From NCBI GenBank assembly GCA_018398995.1, contig CP073759.1:930001-994000 (forward strand): 64,000 bases of DNA, read 5' to 3'. The stretch's first letter is position 1, and each line of letters begins with the position of its first letter. The notes under the pieces were generated by a model, which worked only from the letters and a program-made list of their open reading frames with translations, ran no database searches and was not told where the DNA came from. Both the position numbers and the translations under genes were made by a program. The stretch is from Methylophilaceae bacterium. GTDB taxonomy: Bacteria; Pseudomonadota; Gammaproteobacteria; Burkholderiales; Methylophilaceae. Below are positions 11,914 through 21,943 of the stretch, piece by piece.

Positions 11914-14717
11914 TAGATCTTTTCCCCTCTAATATTCAATCGTCCCAACTCTGTCAAAATCAATAAAACTGTCGCTACAACAACAAAATAAACACCTAAA
12001 TCAAAAATAATCACAGATGCCAATTCAATCTCACCTAGGATTGCAAGGTGAATATGACCATGTGTACTGGTTAAAAAGGGGCTGACAAAGAAAAAACTTA
12101 TCAATCCAACGCCAGAGGCTAGCGCCAATCCACCACCTAATAGTGGTGCGTAAGATTTTGGTAAACGTTCCTGAGCGAATGAAAACCCACCAGCTAACGA
12201 TTGTAAAATTAATGCAACACCTGTCACAAGGCCAGCCACAAAACCGCCACCAGGCAAATGATGTCCTCTCAAGAAAATATAAACGGCTACAGCCAGTGCT
12301 AAAGGCAATAGTGGTCGCATTAACATTTTTAAGAATAATGGATGTGCATCTTCTGCCCAAAGACGCCCAGCACTATCACGCTCTGGTTGCATTAAGCGCA
12401 GCTGATCGAGCAAGGCGTGCGTACCCAATGCTGCCATTGCTAAAACTGAAATTTCACCTAATGTATCAAATCCACGGAAATCAACCAGAATCACATTGAC
12501 CACATTACTGCCACCGCCTTTGGGAACGGCTTGCTGAAGATAAAAATCAGATATTGTGCTAAAGGAACTTGTCAATAATTCAAAGCTAACAAATGCCATC
12601 CCAACCCCAACACCTAGCGCTAGCAGTATGTCTCTGCCCATGCGCATATGGGAGGATTCTTGAGGTGTAAATTGCGGTAGATAATGTAGTGCAAGCAACA
12701 TCAGTACAGTGGTAACAACCTCAACAGAAAGTTGAGTCAACGCTAAATCTGGGGCAGAAAAACGCACAAAAATCAACGAGACAACCAAACCTACCACACC
12801 AACAAGAATAATGCTTAATAGTCGTCGATGGTGCATATATGTTGCACCGAGTACGCCTATTATTAAGGCTAATAAAGCAATAACACTCGTTGTATCTAGC
12901 GGCATCAATGATGCTGTATTGACATCACTATCACCACTGATAAAAGCCCATGTGCCATAAACCATAACAAAACTGAACAATACTGCTATATAGCGTTGTA
13001 ATGATCGATTATCGACGAATACTATAATGCGCTCGGAATAATCTGCCAAGTGATGATAGGCGCGCTCGAAAAAAGTCCTGCTATTAATGGTAGGCAGTTG
13101 ATCGTACCACTCTATAAATTTAGCTCGCTTCATATACATAGCGATACCACCAACTAAAGCAACCAAGCTCATGACAAAAGCAAGATTAAATCCATGCCAT
13201 ATTTTTAAATCATATACTGGCAAAGGCGCTTGCAAGCTTGCGCTTGCTGCAGAAGCAAGTAAAGCGCCCACGGACCATGCGGGAAAAATACCAACCAGTA
13301 GACACAATATCACTAATATTTCTACTGGCACTCGCATCCATCTTGGCGGCTCACGTGGCGCACGTGGCAAATCAACAGGCTCACCATTGAAGAACACATC
13401 ATGAATAAATCGTGCTGAATAAGCGACCGCTAAAATACCAGCAATAGTGGCAAAAATCGGCAATATCCAATGTGCATTCCCAAATCCATTAAAAACGATT
13501 GATTCAGTAAAAAACATTTCTTTACTTAAAAAACCATTTAGCAAAGGCACACCAGCCATAGAACCTGCCGCCAACATCGCCAGCGTTGCTGTGATAGGCA
13601 TTAACTTAAATAGCCCATTTACACGGCGCATGTCACGTGAACCACACTCAAGATCAATAATCCCAGCCGCCATGAAAAGTGAGGCTTTGAAGATAGCGTG
13701 GTTAATAATATGAAACACTGCAGCAACAACTGACATCGGCGTGCTTAGCCCAAATAACAAAGTAATTAACCCCAAATGACTGATCGTAGAGTAAGCCAAC
13801 AAGCCTTTGAAGTCATTACGGTACATGGCCAGATAAGCACCATAGACCAAGGTAATACCACCGATAGTACTGACGCTGTATAACCAAGCATCCGTACCAG
13901 AAAGTACAGGATAAAACCTTGCCAATAAAAATACACCCGCCTTAACCATGGTTGCCGAATGCAAATAAGCTGAAACTGGCGTAGGCGCTGCCATGGCGTT
14001 GGGTAGCCAAAACTGAAAAGGAAACTGTGCTGATTTGGTAAAGGCGCCCAATAATACCAATATCAGTATGGTTGGGTACAAAGGATCTGACTTTATCTGA
14101 GCAGCCGCTTCAATGACCTGCGTAAGCTCATAGCTACCTGCCACTTTCCCAAGCAATAAAACGCCTGCTAGCAAAGCCAAACCACCAGCGCCTGTCACGA
14201 TTAACGCCATTCGTGCAGCAATTCTTGACTCGTGTGATGCTGATTTATACGCAATCAATAGAAATGATGAAAGGCTAGTAATCTCCCAAAACATCACCAT
14301 CATGAGCAGATTTTCTGATAGCACTATCCCCAGCATAGCCGACATAAATAAAAGTAATAGCGCATAAAAACGCCCTAACTTATCATCATCTGATAAATAA
14401 TAATGCGCATACAAAACGACTAGCATGCCAATGCCAAGTATCAATATTGAGAACAGCATACCTAGGCCATCAAGGCGAAATGAAAGATTAAGACCAAAAC
14501 TTGGCAACCAGTCAAAATGGGTAATTAACGATTCGCCATTAATAGCACTTGGAAAAAGCGGTGCAAGCAATAATAGACAGACCGCCATCACAGCCGCTGC
14601 TGTAATAGCAGTGACTTTTCTTCCGAAGCGCTCTGTTAATAATGGCAATACAACACCAATAAAAGCGACTGAGATAGTTAAAGGCAACAATACTGATAAA
14701 TATGCGTGCTCAATCAT
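11913..14717 (-). CDS. mnhA: Mrp-type cation/H+ antiporter subunit A/B fusion
   Basis: A 934-aa polytopic protein that starts the operon. Residues up to about 480 form the NuoL-like antiporter core, including a WEITSLSSFLLI-type segment near 145 and PFQFWLPNAMAAPTPVSAYLHSAT compressed to the WLPNAMAAPTPVSAYLHS core near 240. A middle MrpA-specific DUF4040-like part is at about 600-690. The last ~150 residues form an MrpB domain with the hallmark LRGHHLPGGGF. The A/B fusion is the usual arrangement in proteobacterial Mrp (PhaAB) and explains the absence of a separate mnhB. In known systems the complex exchanges cytoplasmic Na+ or K+ for protons, for pH and salt homeostasis. Confidence 0.95.
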   Translation of the reverse strand: MIEHAYLSVLLPLTISVAFIGVVLPLLTERFGRKVTAITAAAVMAVCLLLLAPLFPSAINGESLITHFDWLPSFGLNLSFRLDGLGMLFSILILGIGMLVVLYAHYYLSDDDKLGRFYALLLLFMSAMLGIVLSENLLMMVMFWEITSLSSFLLIAYKSASHESRIAARMALIVTGAGGLALLAGVLLLGKVAGSYELTQVIEAAAQIKSDPLYPTILILVLLGAFTKSAQFPFQFWLPNAMAAPTPVSAYLHSATMVKAGVFLLARFYPVLSGTDAWLYSVSTIGGITLVYGAYLAMYRNDFKGLLAYSTISHLGLITLLFGLSTPMSVVAAVFHIINHAIFKASLFMAAGIIDLECGSRDMRRVNGLFKLMPITATLAMLAAGSMAGVPLLNGFLSKEMFFTESIVFNGFGNAHWILPIFATIAGILAVAYSARFIHDVFFNGEPVDLPRAPREPPRWMRVPVEILVILCLLVGIFPAWSVGALLASAASASLQAPLPVYDLKIWHGFNLAFVMSLVALVGGIAMYMKRAKFIEWYDQLPTINSRTFFERAYHHLADYSERIIVFVDNRSLQRYIAVLFSFVMVYGTWAFISGDSDVNTASLMPLDTTSVIALLALIIGVLGATYMHHRRLLSIILVGVVGLVVSLIFVRFSAPDLALTQLSVEVVTTVLMLLALHYLPQFTPQESSHMRMGRDILLALGVGVGMAFVSFELLTSSFSTISDFYLQQAVPKGGGSNVVNVILVDFRGFDTLGEISVLAMAALGTHALLDQLRLMQPERDSAGRLWAEDAHPLFLKMLMRPLLPLALAVAVYIFLRGHHLPGGGFVAGLVTGVALILQSLAGGFSFAQERLPKSYAPLLGGGLALASGVGLISFFFVSPFLTSTHGHIHLAILGEIELASVIIFDLGVYFVVVATVLLILTELGRLNIRGEKI

Positions 14718-14914
14718 TGCGAAAATTAATCAAAAATGTCATGGGTGATTACGCACACCTTTAAAGTTAATGGGACTGAATGAGATACACCAACGATGTT
14801 TTTACACTATTAGAACTTAAAACCAGATGATGTAACACGCATTATTATCTATATAACGTTTGCTGTGCAATAGATTAAACAATCTTAGTAAACATTTATC
14901 AATCAAACAATCTA

Positions 14915-14946
14915 TAAAAAAAAGATGCTCATTTTCATAAGCATCT
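14915..14946 (-). terminator. Rho-independent terminator of erpA
   Basis: On the reverse strand the 7-bp stem AGATGCT/AGCATCT (14940..14946 with 14923..14929) closes a 10-nt loop. A run of at least eight T follows. It lies about 40 nt past the erpA stop. Confidence 0.8.
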
Positions 14947-14987
14947 AATTAAAGTACAAAGCTCGAATTGCGATGAGTTAATGTAAT

Positions 14988-15353
14988 CTAAACTGAAAAA
15001 GAAGAGCCACAACCACAAGTTGTCGTTGCTTGGGGATTTCGAATCACAAACTGTGACCCTTGCAGATTATCTTGATAGTCAATCTCCGCACCCATTAAAT
15101 ATTGTAAACTCATCGGATCAATTAACAAGGTCACAGTATCTTTTTCAACTTGCGTATCATCCTCGTTCACTTCCTCTTCAAAAGTAAATCCATATTGAAA
15201 ACCAGAACAACCACCACCACTAACAAACACGCGCAGTTTTAAATCTGGTGTTCCTTCTTCCTCGATTAATTCTTTTACTTTTTTTGCTGCATTATCGGTA
15301 AATACCAATGGTGCTGGTATGTCCATATCTACTAAATCCGTTGCTGTATTCAT
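14988..15353 (-). CDS. erpA: Iron-sulfur cluster insertion protein ErpA
   Basis: A 121-aa A-type carrier that delivers Fe-S clusters to apoproteins. It has the three conserved cysteines of the IscA/HesB family: one in [12 protein letters not shown] near residue 50 and two in the C-terminal CGCGSSFS. The length and the position near the bactofilin and argC match betaproteobacterial ErpA. The adjacent strong terminator suggests it ends its transcript. Confidence 0.95.
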   Translation of the reverse strand: MNTATDLVDMDIPAPLVFTDNAAKKVKELIEEEGTPDLKLRVFVSGGGCSGFQYGFTFEEEVNEDDTQVEKDTVTLLIDPMSLQYLMGAEIDYQDNLQGSQFVIRNPQATTTCGCGSSFSV

Positions 15354-15393
15354 TTCGACTCCTTCAATTCAATTATGTCAATTAATTAAGACT

Positions 15394-15789
15394 TTAAAGT
15401 GATTCATCAGTTTCATTTCCATCACTATGCACGAGCTTGCCATCAATGACTGATCCCATGTGCATTTCTAATGATTTGTAATGCAAATCCCCTTTAATAC
15501 GTGCTTTAGCTTGTAATTCTATAAACTGGCTAGCTTTAACCGACCCAGTCACTGAGCCAATCAAGACTATTTTAGTGGCATTAACAGCACCTTCCACACG
15601 CCCATTTTCGCCTACCACAATTGTTCCTTGTGAATCGGCCTGCTCCCTTACATCCCCATGAATAGTACCGTCAACACGCAAACCCCCACTAAATACTATA
15701 TTACCTGTAATCACGCTGTCGCTACCAATTAACGTATCAATACGGCTGTCGATTTTATTTACTTTTTTAAAAAACATTTTAGCCTTCAA
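15394..15789 (-). CDS. Bactofilin (polymer-forming cytoskeletal protein)
   Basis: A 131-aa protein with the bactofilin (DUF583) beta-helix core. It shows repeating short turns such as VITGNIVFSGGLRVDGTIHG and a central segment of GxVxGxV-like periodicity from about 20 to 115. Bactofilins self-polymerise without nucleotide and position wall or polar machinery at the inner face of the membrane. The start may be the ATG at residue 5 (MFFKK). It lies 41 nt from erpA and 51 nt from the coiled-coil membrane gene. Confidence 0.9.
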   Translation of the reverse strand: MKAKMFFKKVNKIDSRIDTLIGSDSVITGNIVFSGGLRVDGTIHGDVREQADSQGTIVVGENGRVEGAVNATKIVLIGSVTGSVKASQFIELQAKARIKGDLHYKSLEMHMGSVIDGKLVHSDGNETDESL

Positions 15790-15839
15790 CCTTGTTTTAA
15801 AAACACTTGTTTTATAAACAGAAGAACAGATTAATCGCG

Positions 15840-16199
15840 CTATTCCACCGTCATTTTTTTATAGAATAATAAATCTTCTTTTGCCTTCAAAATTTCATCT
15901 TGAACATTTGCAAGATCTTTTGCTAGATTACTATTGGTTGCCAACTCGATTTGCAACTCTCGCTTTGCTTCAATCAATTTAAATTCAAGCATCTTGTTTT
16001 TATGCTCAACTTCTTCTAATTGTGCCCTCATTGTTTCGTAATCACTATTACGCATCATTAAATAAGCTAAGCCAAAACCTAGACCCACACACAAAAAGCC
16101 AATCCCCACTCTATAATACCATGGTCTATCCGCTCTGACTGCAACACGTCTAGCAGTATAGCCATAATGATTACGAACTTGACGTTTCAGTTTCCTCAT
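15840..16199 (-). CDS. Membrane-anchored coiled-coil protein (DUF6776-like), short form
   Basis: A 119-aa protein with a basic N-terminus, one membrane helix at about 32-49 (VGIGFLCVGLGFGLAYLM) and then a heptad-rich coiled coil to the end. The context (argC upstream, bactofilin and erpA downstream) and the sequence pattern match DUF6776 proteins. From memory, those run well past the ELLFY-like motif; here the protein stops just after DLLFYKKM. It may be a natural short form or C-terminally lost. No function is known. Confidence 0.7.
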   Translation of the reverse strand: MRKLKRQVRNHYGYTARRVAVRADRPWYYRVGIGFLCVGLGFGLAYLMMRNSDYETMRAQLEEVEHKNKMLEFKLIEAKRELQIELATNSNLAKDLANVQDEILKAKEDLLFYKKMTVE

Positions 16200-16205
16200 T
16201 ATTAA

Positions 16206-17255
16206 TTAAGGCATCAATGGCACAATATCTAGACCAGCATTTTCTAAGAAGCCAAACATGACATTCATATTTTGCACAGCTTGACCTGCCGCCCCTTTTA
16301 CTAAATTATCCTGCACAACAACAAGTGTTAAATAGTTGTTTGCTTGCAATTGCAAAGCAATACGCAGCTGATTAGATCCACGAACAGATCTGGTTTCAGG
16401 CAACGCTCCTTTTGGAAGCACATCAATAAACCATTCTTTAGCGTAGCGCAGCTCATACAAAGCTTGTACATCTATTGCTTTGGCACGTTCTACTAATTTA
16501 ATATAAATCGTAGACAACATGCCCCGAATCATCGGAATCAAATGTGGAACAAAAATGAATTGTAAATCATTTCCAGCCAAATGTTTCAGCTGGGCCTCAA
16601 TTTCAGGATGATGGCGATGCCCAGCAACGCCATAAGCTTTCATGTTATCCCCTGTTTCAGCAAACAAAGTTGCCACAGACGCTTTTCTACCCGCACCAGA
16701 AATACCTGACTTGGCATCAGTTATGATTGGCACTGAAAAATCGATCAGCTTTTCTTCTAATAATGGAGCCAAACCCAATAATACGGTTGTTGGATAACAG
16801 CCAGGATTGCCAATCACGTTGGCCCCTTTAATTTTTTCCCTATTCAACTCTGGGATACCATAAATAGCGTCTTTCAATACGCCTGGACAACTATGCGGCA
16901 TATTGTACCAATGTTCAAATGCTGCGATGTCCTGCAATCTAAAATCTGCTGCCAAATCAATTATTTTAGTCCCTGCTGCTAATAGTATCGGCGCTTGATT
17001 CATTGCCACACCATGTGGTGTAGCAAAAAATACAACATCACAAGCGGTTAAATCAGCATTTTCTGGGTCAGTAAATGCAATATCAATAAAACCTCTTAGA
17101 TTAGGAAACATATCTGCAACAGGCATGCCAACATCACCACGAGAGGTCACTGCAACAATGGTTACATTAGGATGTCTTGCAAGCAAACGAAGCAGTTCAA
17201 CACCTGTATAACCCGTGCCACCCACAATCCCAACTTTCAATTTTTTATCTATCAT
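16206..17255 (-). CDS. argC: N-acetyl-gamma-glutamyl-phosphate reductase
   Basis: The third step of arginine synthesis, an NADPH-dependent reduction of N-acetylglutamyl phosphate. It is 349 aa, the normal length. The nucleotide-binding [17 protein letters not shown] is at the N-terminus, the catalytic cysteine in GNPGCYPT near 150, and HRHHPEIE near 218. It lies 6 nt upstream of the coiled-coil gene, so they are probably cotranscribed. It is separated from rpsI by a strong terminator. Confidence 0.96.
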   Translation of the reverse strand: MIDKKLKVGIVGGTGYTGVELLRLLARHPNVTIVAVTSRGDVGMPVADMFPNLRGFIDIAFTDPENADLTACDVVFFATPHGVAMNQAPILLAAGTKIIDLAADFRLQDIAAFEHWYNMPHSCPGVLKDAIYGIPELNREKIKGANVIGNPGCYPTTVLLGLAPLLEEKLIDFSVPIITDAKSGISGAGRKASVATLFAETGDNMKAYGVAGHRHHPEIEAQLKHLAGNDLQFIFVPHLIPMIRGMLSTIYIKLVERAKAIDVQALYELRYAKEWFIDVLPKGALPETRSVRGSNQLRIALQLQANNYLTLVVVQDNLVKGAAGQAVQNMNVMFGFLENAGLDIVPLMP

Positions 17256-17297
17256 AGCTCACTAACATCCATAATCTGTTTAGAGTATACCTGAAAC

Positions 17298-17326
17298 AAA
17301 AAAAGGTCGCGCTAGCGACCTTTTTT
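17298..17326. terminator. Bidirectional-looking terminator after rplM-rpsI
   Basis: The stem GGTCGC/GCGACC (17305..17310 with 17315..17320) and loop GCTA are flanked by at least seven A on one side and six T on the other. It can therefore work on both strands. The rplM-rpsI transcript (minus strand) ends here, 30 nt past rpsI. Confidence 0.85.
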
Positions 17327-17356
17327 GTAAGCAGATTCCAAGAGTGGAATAACGTA

Positions 17357-17749
17357 TTAACGTTTAGAGAATTGCTTACGGCGACGCGCTTTGCGGAAGC
17401 CCACTTTTTTACGCTCTACTTCACGTGCGTCACGTGTCACAAATCCAGCTTTTGATAAGTCTGGTTTTAATGCTGCATCGAAATCAATTAACGCACGTGT
17501 AATACCATGACGAACAGCACCCGCTTGACCAGATTCGCCGCCACCAATAACGTTAACTTTAATATCAAAGCTTTCCATGTTTGCAGTTAATGCTAACGGT
17601 TGACGCAAAATCATTCGAGACGTCTCACGTGAGAAATATTCATCAGCTGGCTTGTCATTGATAATAATGTTGCCCTTGCCTGATTTCAAGAAAACACGCG
17701 CTACTGAGCTTTTGCGACGTCCTGTACCGTAATTATATTTACCAATCAT
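17357..17749 (-). CDS. rpsI: 30S ribosomal protein S9
   Basis: A 130-aa protein, the standard length. The N-terminus carries the [15 protein letters not shown] signature and the C-terminus ends in the conserved basic tail ...RRKQFSKR, whose last Arg reaches the P-site tRNA in known structures. It is second in the rplM-rpsI operon, 10 nt after rplM. Confidence 0.98.
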   Translation of the reverse strand: MIGKYNYGTGRRKSSVARVFLKSGKGNIIINDKPADEYFSRETSRMILRQPLALTANMESFDIKVNVIGGGESGQAGAVRHGITRALIDFDAALKPDLSKAGFVTRDAREVERKKVGFRKARRRKQFSKR

Positions 17750-17759
17750 CTCTTTTACC

Positions 17760-18188
17760 TTAGATAGTCAATGCTTGCGGCTGTTGTGCAGCATGATCAT
17801 GCTGGTTACCAGCATATACTTTTAATTTTTTAATCATTGCGTAGCCTAATGGGCCTTTTGGCAACATGCCTTTTACCGCTTTTTCTAATGCACGACCAGG
17901 AAAGCGATCTTGCATTTTGCTAAATGTTGTTGTTGAAATCCCACCAGGATAGCCTGAGTGTGTGTGGTATTCTTTATCAGTTGCTTTAGCACCTGTTACA
18001 CGTAGCTTATCAGCATTAATCACAACGATGTAATCACCTGTATCAACGTGAGGCGTGTAAATTGTCTTGTGCTTACCGCGCAAACGATGCGCACAAGCAC
18101 TGGCTAAGCGACCCAAAACAAGATCAGTTGCATCTATCACGAACCAATCACGTTTTACTTCATGTGTTTTTGCTGAAAACGTTTTCAT
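17760..18188 (-). CDS. rplM: 50S ribosomal protein L13
   Basis: A 142-aa protein, the standard length. It carries the L13 signature around [25 protein letters not shown] near 105-130, of which [11 protein letters not shown] is the core. It is the first gene of the rplM-rpsI operon and is driven by the strong promoter at 18234..18262. Confidence 0.98.
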   Translation of the reverse strand: MKTFSAKTHEVKRDWFVIDATDLVLGRLASACAHRLRGKHKTIYTPHVDTGDYIVVINADKLRVTGAKATDKEYHTHSGYPGGISTTTFSKMQDRFPGRALEKAVKGMLPKGPLGYAMIKKLKVYAGNQHDHAAQQPQALTI

Positions 18189-18233
18189 ATTATTACGACC
18201 AATTTATATAGCTAATTAAAATCAAGAGGGCGG

Positions 18234-18262
18234 ATTATATGCTTTTGCTTGAGTGCCGTCAA
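18234..18262 (-). promoter_or_regulatory. Strong sigma-70 promoter of rplM-rpsI
   Basis: On the reverse strand, -35 TTGACG (18257..18262), a 17-nt spacer, -10 TATAAT (18234..18239) and a GC-only discriminator (CCGCCC). The discriminator suggests ppGpp-responsive control of this ribosomal operon. Confidence 0.8.
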
Positions 18263-18525
18263 ACAAATTTGAACGCTAAATTGAATTAAATCTGGTAGCA
18301 TTCGATAATAACAGTGTCTACGGTTCTGATTTTAGCTTGTTATTTTAACCTTTTTTATCGATAGATTGCACAACTTGTAATAACGAATCAATCAGATTAG
18401 CGAATAATTCAAAAAACACTATTGCTTATGAAGCTTACTTAATGTAAAAACACAACTGTGCACACGTTTCATGAATGCAATAATTAACAACAAAAAATTG
18501 TGTAAATAAATATAATGGCTTATCT
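18263..18525. other. Intergenic region between the rplM promoter and fimV
   Basis: AT-rich and without an ORF of coding character. A TATAAT at 18511..18516 lies only 10 nt before the fimV start codon and is too close to serve as its -10 with a normal leader. Nothing else was recognised. Confidence 0.5.
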
Positions 18526-20408
18526 ATGTATTTTGGCTATAAACTAGACTCCATCAGAGCGAAGGTTGCACTTGGATTTCTTGCCATGTCTTTCTCTCAC
18601 CCACTTTTTGCGCTAGGCTTAAGTGAGATTAATGTGAATTCAAATCTTGGCGAACCACTTAACGCAAGCATTACTGTTTTTGGTGCCTCTGAATTAAAAA
18701 GTGAAAACTGTTTGGCATTGGGCCCTAGCAGTCAACTACAACAATTAAAATTTGTACTTAGCCCTATTACTAATGATAGCGCAAAGCTGACGCTTACAAG
18801 CCAGAATATCATTAATGAGCCTATTGTTAACTTATCAATCATTGCCGGTTGCGATAACTTGATAGAACGCAATTATGTTTTGCTGTTAGATCCGCCCATC
18901 ACTGCCAACTCTTTGCAACAAACAAACCTTGTTGTTGAAGCATTAAGCACAACCGAACTGACAAATAATGATATCAAGAATAGCCCTATCGATTCAAAAA
19001 TCCAGCAACCATCAGGCCTAGCAAAAGAACAGCCCAAAAAGAAAAGAACGGAGCGCCGTACTGCCTCAAATCAAGCTAGTAAAAAACAAACTGGCAATCA
19101 AGCAACTGCCAAAGGTGTTCAAAACAATACAAAAAATACTGCACAGAAGAAGAATAACAATACAAGCAATGCTAATGAGCCAAGATTGTTTATTTCAGGC
19201 CAATTAAGCGTACCGACAATCAGCGAAGCTAAACTGCGTTTAGATTAGCAGTTAAACCTACGCCCAACGCCTACCAGGGCAATATTCCAACGTCTGAAGA
19301 GATGTTGTTAGAAGATGAGATGACTGTTGTCAACAACCGTATTTCGCATTTGAAAAATCAAATTGACCAGTTAAAGAGTCAAAACACAAAGCTCACATCG
19401 GACAACTCATTAAAAACAACCCAATTAGCGCAAACGCATTCAAAGCAAAATAAACTCATTAATTTGTTGGTATTTATCAGTGCGATTTTACTATTGATAC
19501 TCGCCTACATTGTGTTTACTTGGTTACGTAAACGACAGATTCAAAAACAGGCTGATGATGCGGAAGCTTTATGGTTAAGCGTCAATAATCAAGATATCAA
19601 TCAAACTGCTGAAGAGCCAATAAGCACTGACAAAAAAAGTGAATTAGAAGACAAGATTAACAAAGTAGAGGAAATAGAAGAAGACACGCTACCGCCTGCA
19701 CCAGTTGGCAGTTTGTTTAAATCGGCCGTTAATGAAGAGCAGCCTATCGTCATTGAAGATGAGCAAATTTTTTCAGTCCTTGATCATGCTGATGTGTTTT
19801 TATTCCATGGGCGCGCAAACTTGGCGATTCAGTGATTACAGAATTACTTAGTAGAACACCCTAAACAATCGGTCACAATTTGGTTATTCTTACTAGACTT
19901 GCTGGCTAAAGAAAACTTGGTAGATTTGTATAAGCAAACAGAAAAAGACTGTAAGCTTTACTACAATATCAACATTCCTGATTTGTCTCAGGAGCCTACT
20001 GATGCTGTTGAATCGCTGGAAGACTTTCCTCGTTTAGTACAAGGATTGGCGCAAGTATGGGGAACAGCAAATGCAATGACTTATTTATATGACTTGATTT
20101 ATAACAACCGACCAACACCTGGCGAAGGACTACCTAGAAATTTAATTGAGGAATTAACGCTATTAAAAGGAATCGCTCAAGACAACCAACAAAGTGTCAA
20201 TCAACCCCAGTCAACTACCGTACCGCCAGTAAATACAGATAAATTATCCGAGACCGAAGAGAAAGAGGCTTTATTCGAGAAAATAAAAACAAAAAAACAA
20301 GCTAACACAAATAAATCGAGTGAGATTACAACAGACAAAGACAAACAAGATAAACAAGATAAAGGCGATAAAGGTGAGGGCTTTGAATTTACCTTAATTG
20401 ATCAATAA
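18526..20408 (+). pseudogene. fimV: Broken fimV (inner-membrane hub protein of polar/type IV pilus assembly)
   Basis: FimV normally anchors polar machinery and is needed for type IV pilus function. Three pieces are present. Piece 18526..19248 has a signal peptide and the FimV N-terminal domain starting ALGLSEINVNSNLGEPL. Piece 19302..19835 has the coiled coil from LLEDEMTVVNNRISHL, a membrane helix (LVFISAILLLILAYIVF) and the acidic region. Piece 19899..20408 is the C-terminal tail. Pieces 1 and 2 are in different frames; reading across 19240-19260 in the second frame gives RLAVKPTPNAYQGNIPTSEE, a natural continuation. Pieces 2 and 3 share one frame, split by TGA at 19833..19835 followed by LQNYLVEHP. 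One frameshift and one stop make a full product unlikely. The reconstructed protein would be about 625 aa, compact for FimV. Confidence 0.8.
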
Positions 20409-20436
20409 ATTGTGATTAATTAAGCATCAAGAGCGG

Positions 20437-21306
20437 TTACACATAATATGCAGCAAAGACTGCTATAAACAAAACTAATCCTATCCAATTATTCGATAAA
20501 AAAGCTTTAAAACAGTGGGTTTTGTTACGGGTTTTAATCAGTTGATATTGCCAAATCACTAGCCCCACAACGACTAAAATCGGCAAAAAATAATAGTAGC
20601 TAAATGCCATTAATTTGCCCACATAGATAAAAATAGCAAGCATGGCTACATAGCAGAGCATAATCGCTAGCAGATCATAGCGGCCAAATAGTATGGCTGA
20701 TGATTGAATGCCAATTTTTACATCATCCTCTCGATCTACCATTGCATATTCAGTATCATATGCAATCGCCCAAAACACATTAGCCAATAACAACCACCAA
20801 GCAAGTGTTGGGACATGGTTAGTCAACGCAGCAAAAGTCATGAGAATACTAAATCCAAACGCAAAACCTAAATAAGCTTGTGGAATAGCCAAAAATCGCT
20901 TGGTCAATGGATAGGTTGCAGCCAACAATAAAGCTGGTATTGAGAGTAATATTGTCAGCTTGTTTAAAAAACAAACTAAGCTGAAAGCAGTCAAACTTAA
21001 TCCCATAGCCAGCAATAAGGCTTCTTTTACGGTGACCTCGCCAATCACTAACGGCCTATTTTTTGTTCGTTCTACATGGCCATCATAGTGTCGATCAGCA
21101 ATATCATTCATTACACAACCAGCACTGCGCATCAAGATAACGCCTGTTACAAAAATGAAAACGATTTGCCAATCAGGTCGCCCTTTGCCTGCCAGCAGCA
21201 ATCCCCATAACGTAGGCCATAACAACAATAAAATGCCGACTGGTTTGTCCAACCGCATCAAGCGTTGATAAGCAGTTAATTTTTTCATGAGCAAGCATTT
21301 ATTCAT
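20437..21306 (-). CDS. ubiA: 4-hydroxybenzoate octaprenyltransferase
   Basis: An integral-membrane prenyltransferase that attaches the polyprenyl tail to 4-hydroxybenzoate in ubiquinone synthesis. It is 289 aa with about eight helices. The first Asp-rich motif is NDIADRHYDGHVERTKNRPL (about 68-87) and the second is DTEYAMVDREDD near 184-195. The ATG lies inside the end of ubiC (8-nt overlap), which suggests translational coupling. An ATG at residue 7 is an alternative start. Confidence 0.95.
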   Translation of the reverse strand: MNKCLLMKKLTAYQRLMRLDKPVGILLLLWPTLWGLLLAGKGRPDWQIVFIFVTGVILMRSAGCVMNDIADRHYDGHVERTKNRPLVIGEVTVKEALLLAMGLSLTAFSLVCFLNKLTILLSIPALLLAATYPLTKRFLAIPQAYLGFAFGFSILMTFAALTNHVPTLAWWLLLANVFWAIAYDTEYAMVDREDDVKIGIQSSAILFGRYDLLAIMLCYVAMLAIFIYVGKLMAFSYYYFLPILVVVGLVIWQYQLIKTRNKTHCFKAFLSNNWIGLVLFIAVFAAYYV

Positions 21307-21871
21307 CTTGAATATTCGGTAAAAAAACTTCAGTAACTAAAATTGTAGCGCATTGTAAATTGAATATTGAACGCCTGGCCCATAAATAAAGCGGTGGATG
21401 GTCCAAATATTGGACTGCTTTTTGATACAAATCATGATTATAAGAAAGCTTTTTATAGCTTAGTGGTGTTCGCTTTACACGTGGATCATTAAATAAACTG
21501 GCGCCCAGGGGCTTATTACCTAATTTGCCTAATTTCACCCACTCACCGCGCAAACTGGCATCCGGCAAAATACTATGTGCATACACAACTGGTCGCCCTT
21601 TGCCTATCAGCAACACTTCTCGAACATTCACATGCATGGACGACTTAAGCTTCAATAAAGCGGCTTCATCTTTGATTGGCTTGGTATGTAGCTGAGATAA
21701 GGCGTGCACATAAAAATCTTCATACCGTTGCTGTAAGCGTGCAGTTAAAGAGGTATCATCAATTAACCAATGTCGATAAGCCAATGTTAATAATGGCTTT
21801 CTTAACCATTTTTCGCGTAATTTTTTTGTATGTGGGTAGATTCTCACAAAGTAAATTATCGCATAACACAC
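21299..21871 (-). CDS. ubiC: Chorismate lyase
   Basis: Converts chorismate to 4-hydroxybenzoate plus pyruvate, supplying the substrate of the adjacent ubiA. It is 190 aa, near the usual size. The chorismate-lyase fold pattern is seen in VREVLLIGKGRPVVYAHSILP (about 104-124), with its Arg, and LGASLFNDP near 140. The C-terminal LWARRSIFNL carries the family Arg/Ser cluster. ubiC-ubiA form a two-gene operon; downstream fimV is convergent. Confidence 0.92.
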   Translation of the reverse strand: MCYAIIYFVRIYPHTKKLREKWLRKPLLTLAYRHWLIDDTSLTARLQQRYEDFYVHALSQLHTKPIKDEAALLKLKSSMHVNVREVLLIGKGRPVVYAHSILPDASLRGEWVKLGKLGNKPLGASLFNDPRVKRTPLSYKKLSYNHDLYQKAVQYLDHPPLYLWARRSIFNLQCATILVTEVFLPNIQDE

Positions 21872-21943
21872 ACCCTAGAAACGAAAAACCATCGGATAAA
21901 AAATTATGCTACATTGATTTAATGTTTACTTATAGCCAGTTAC

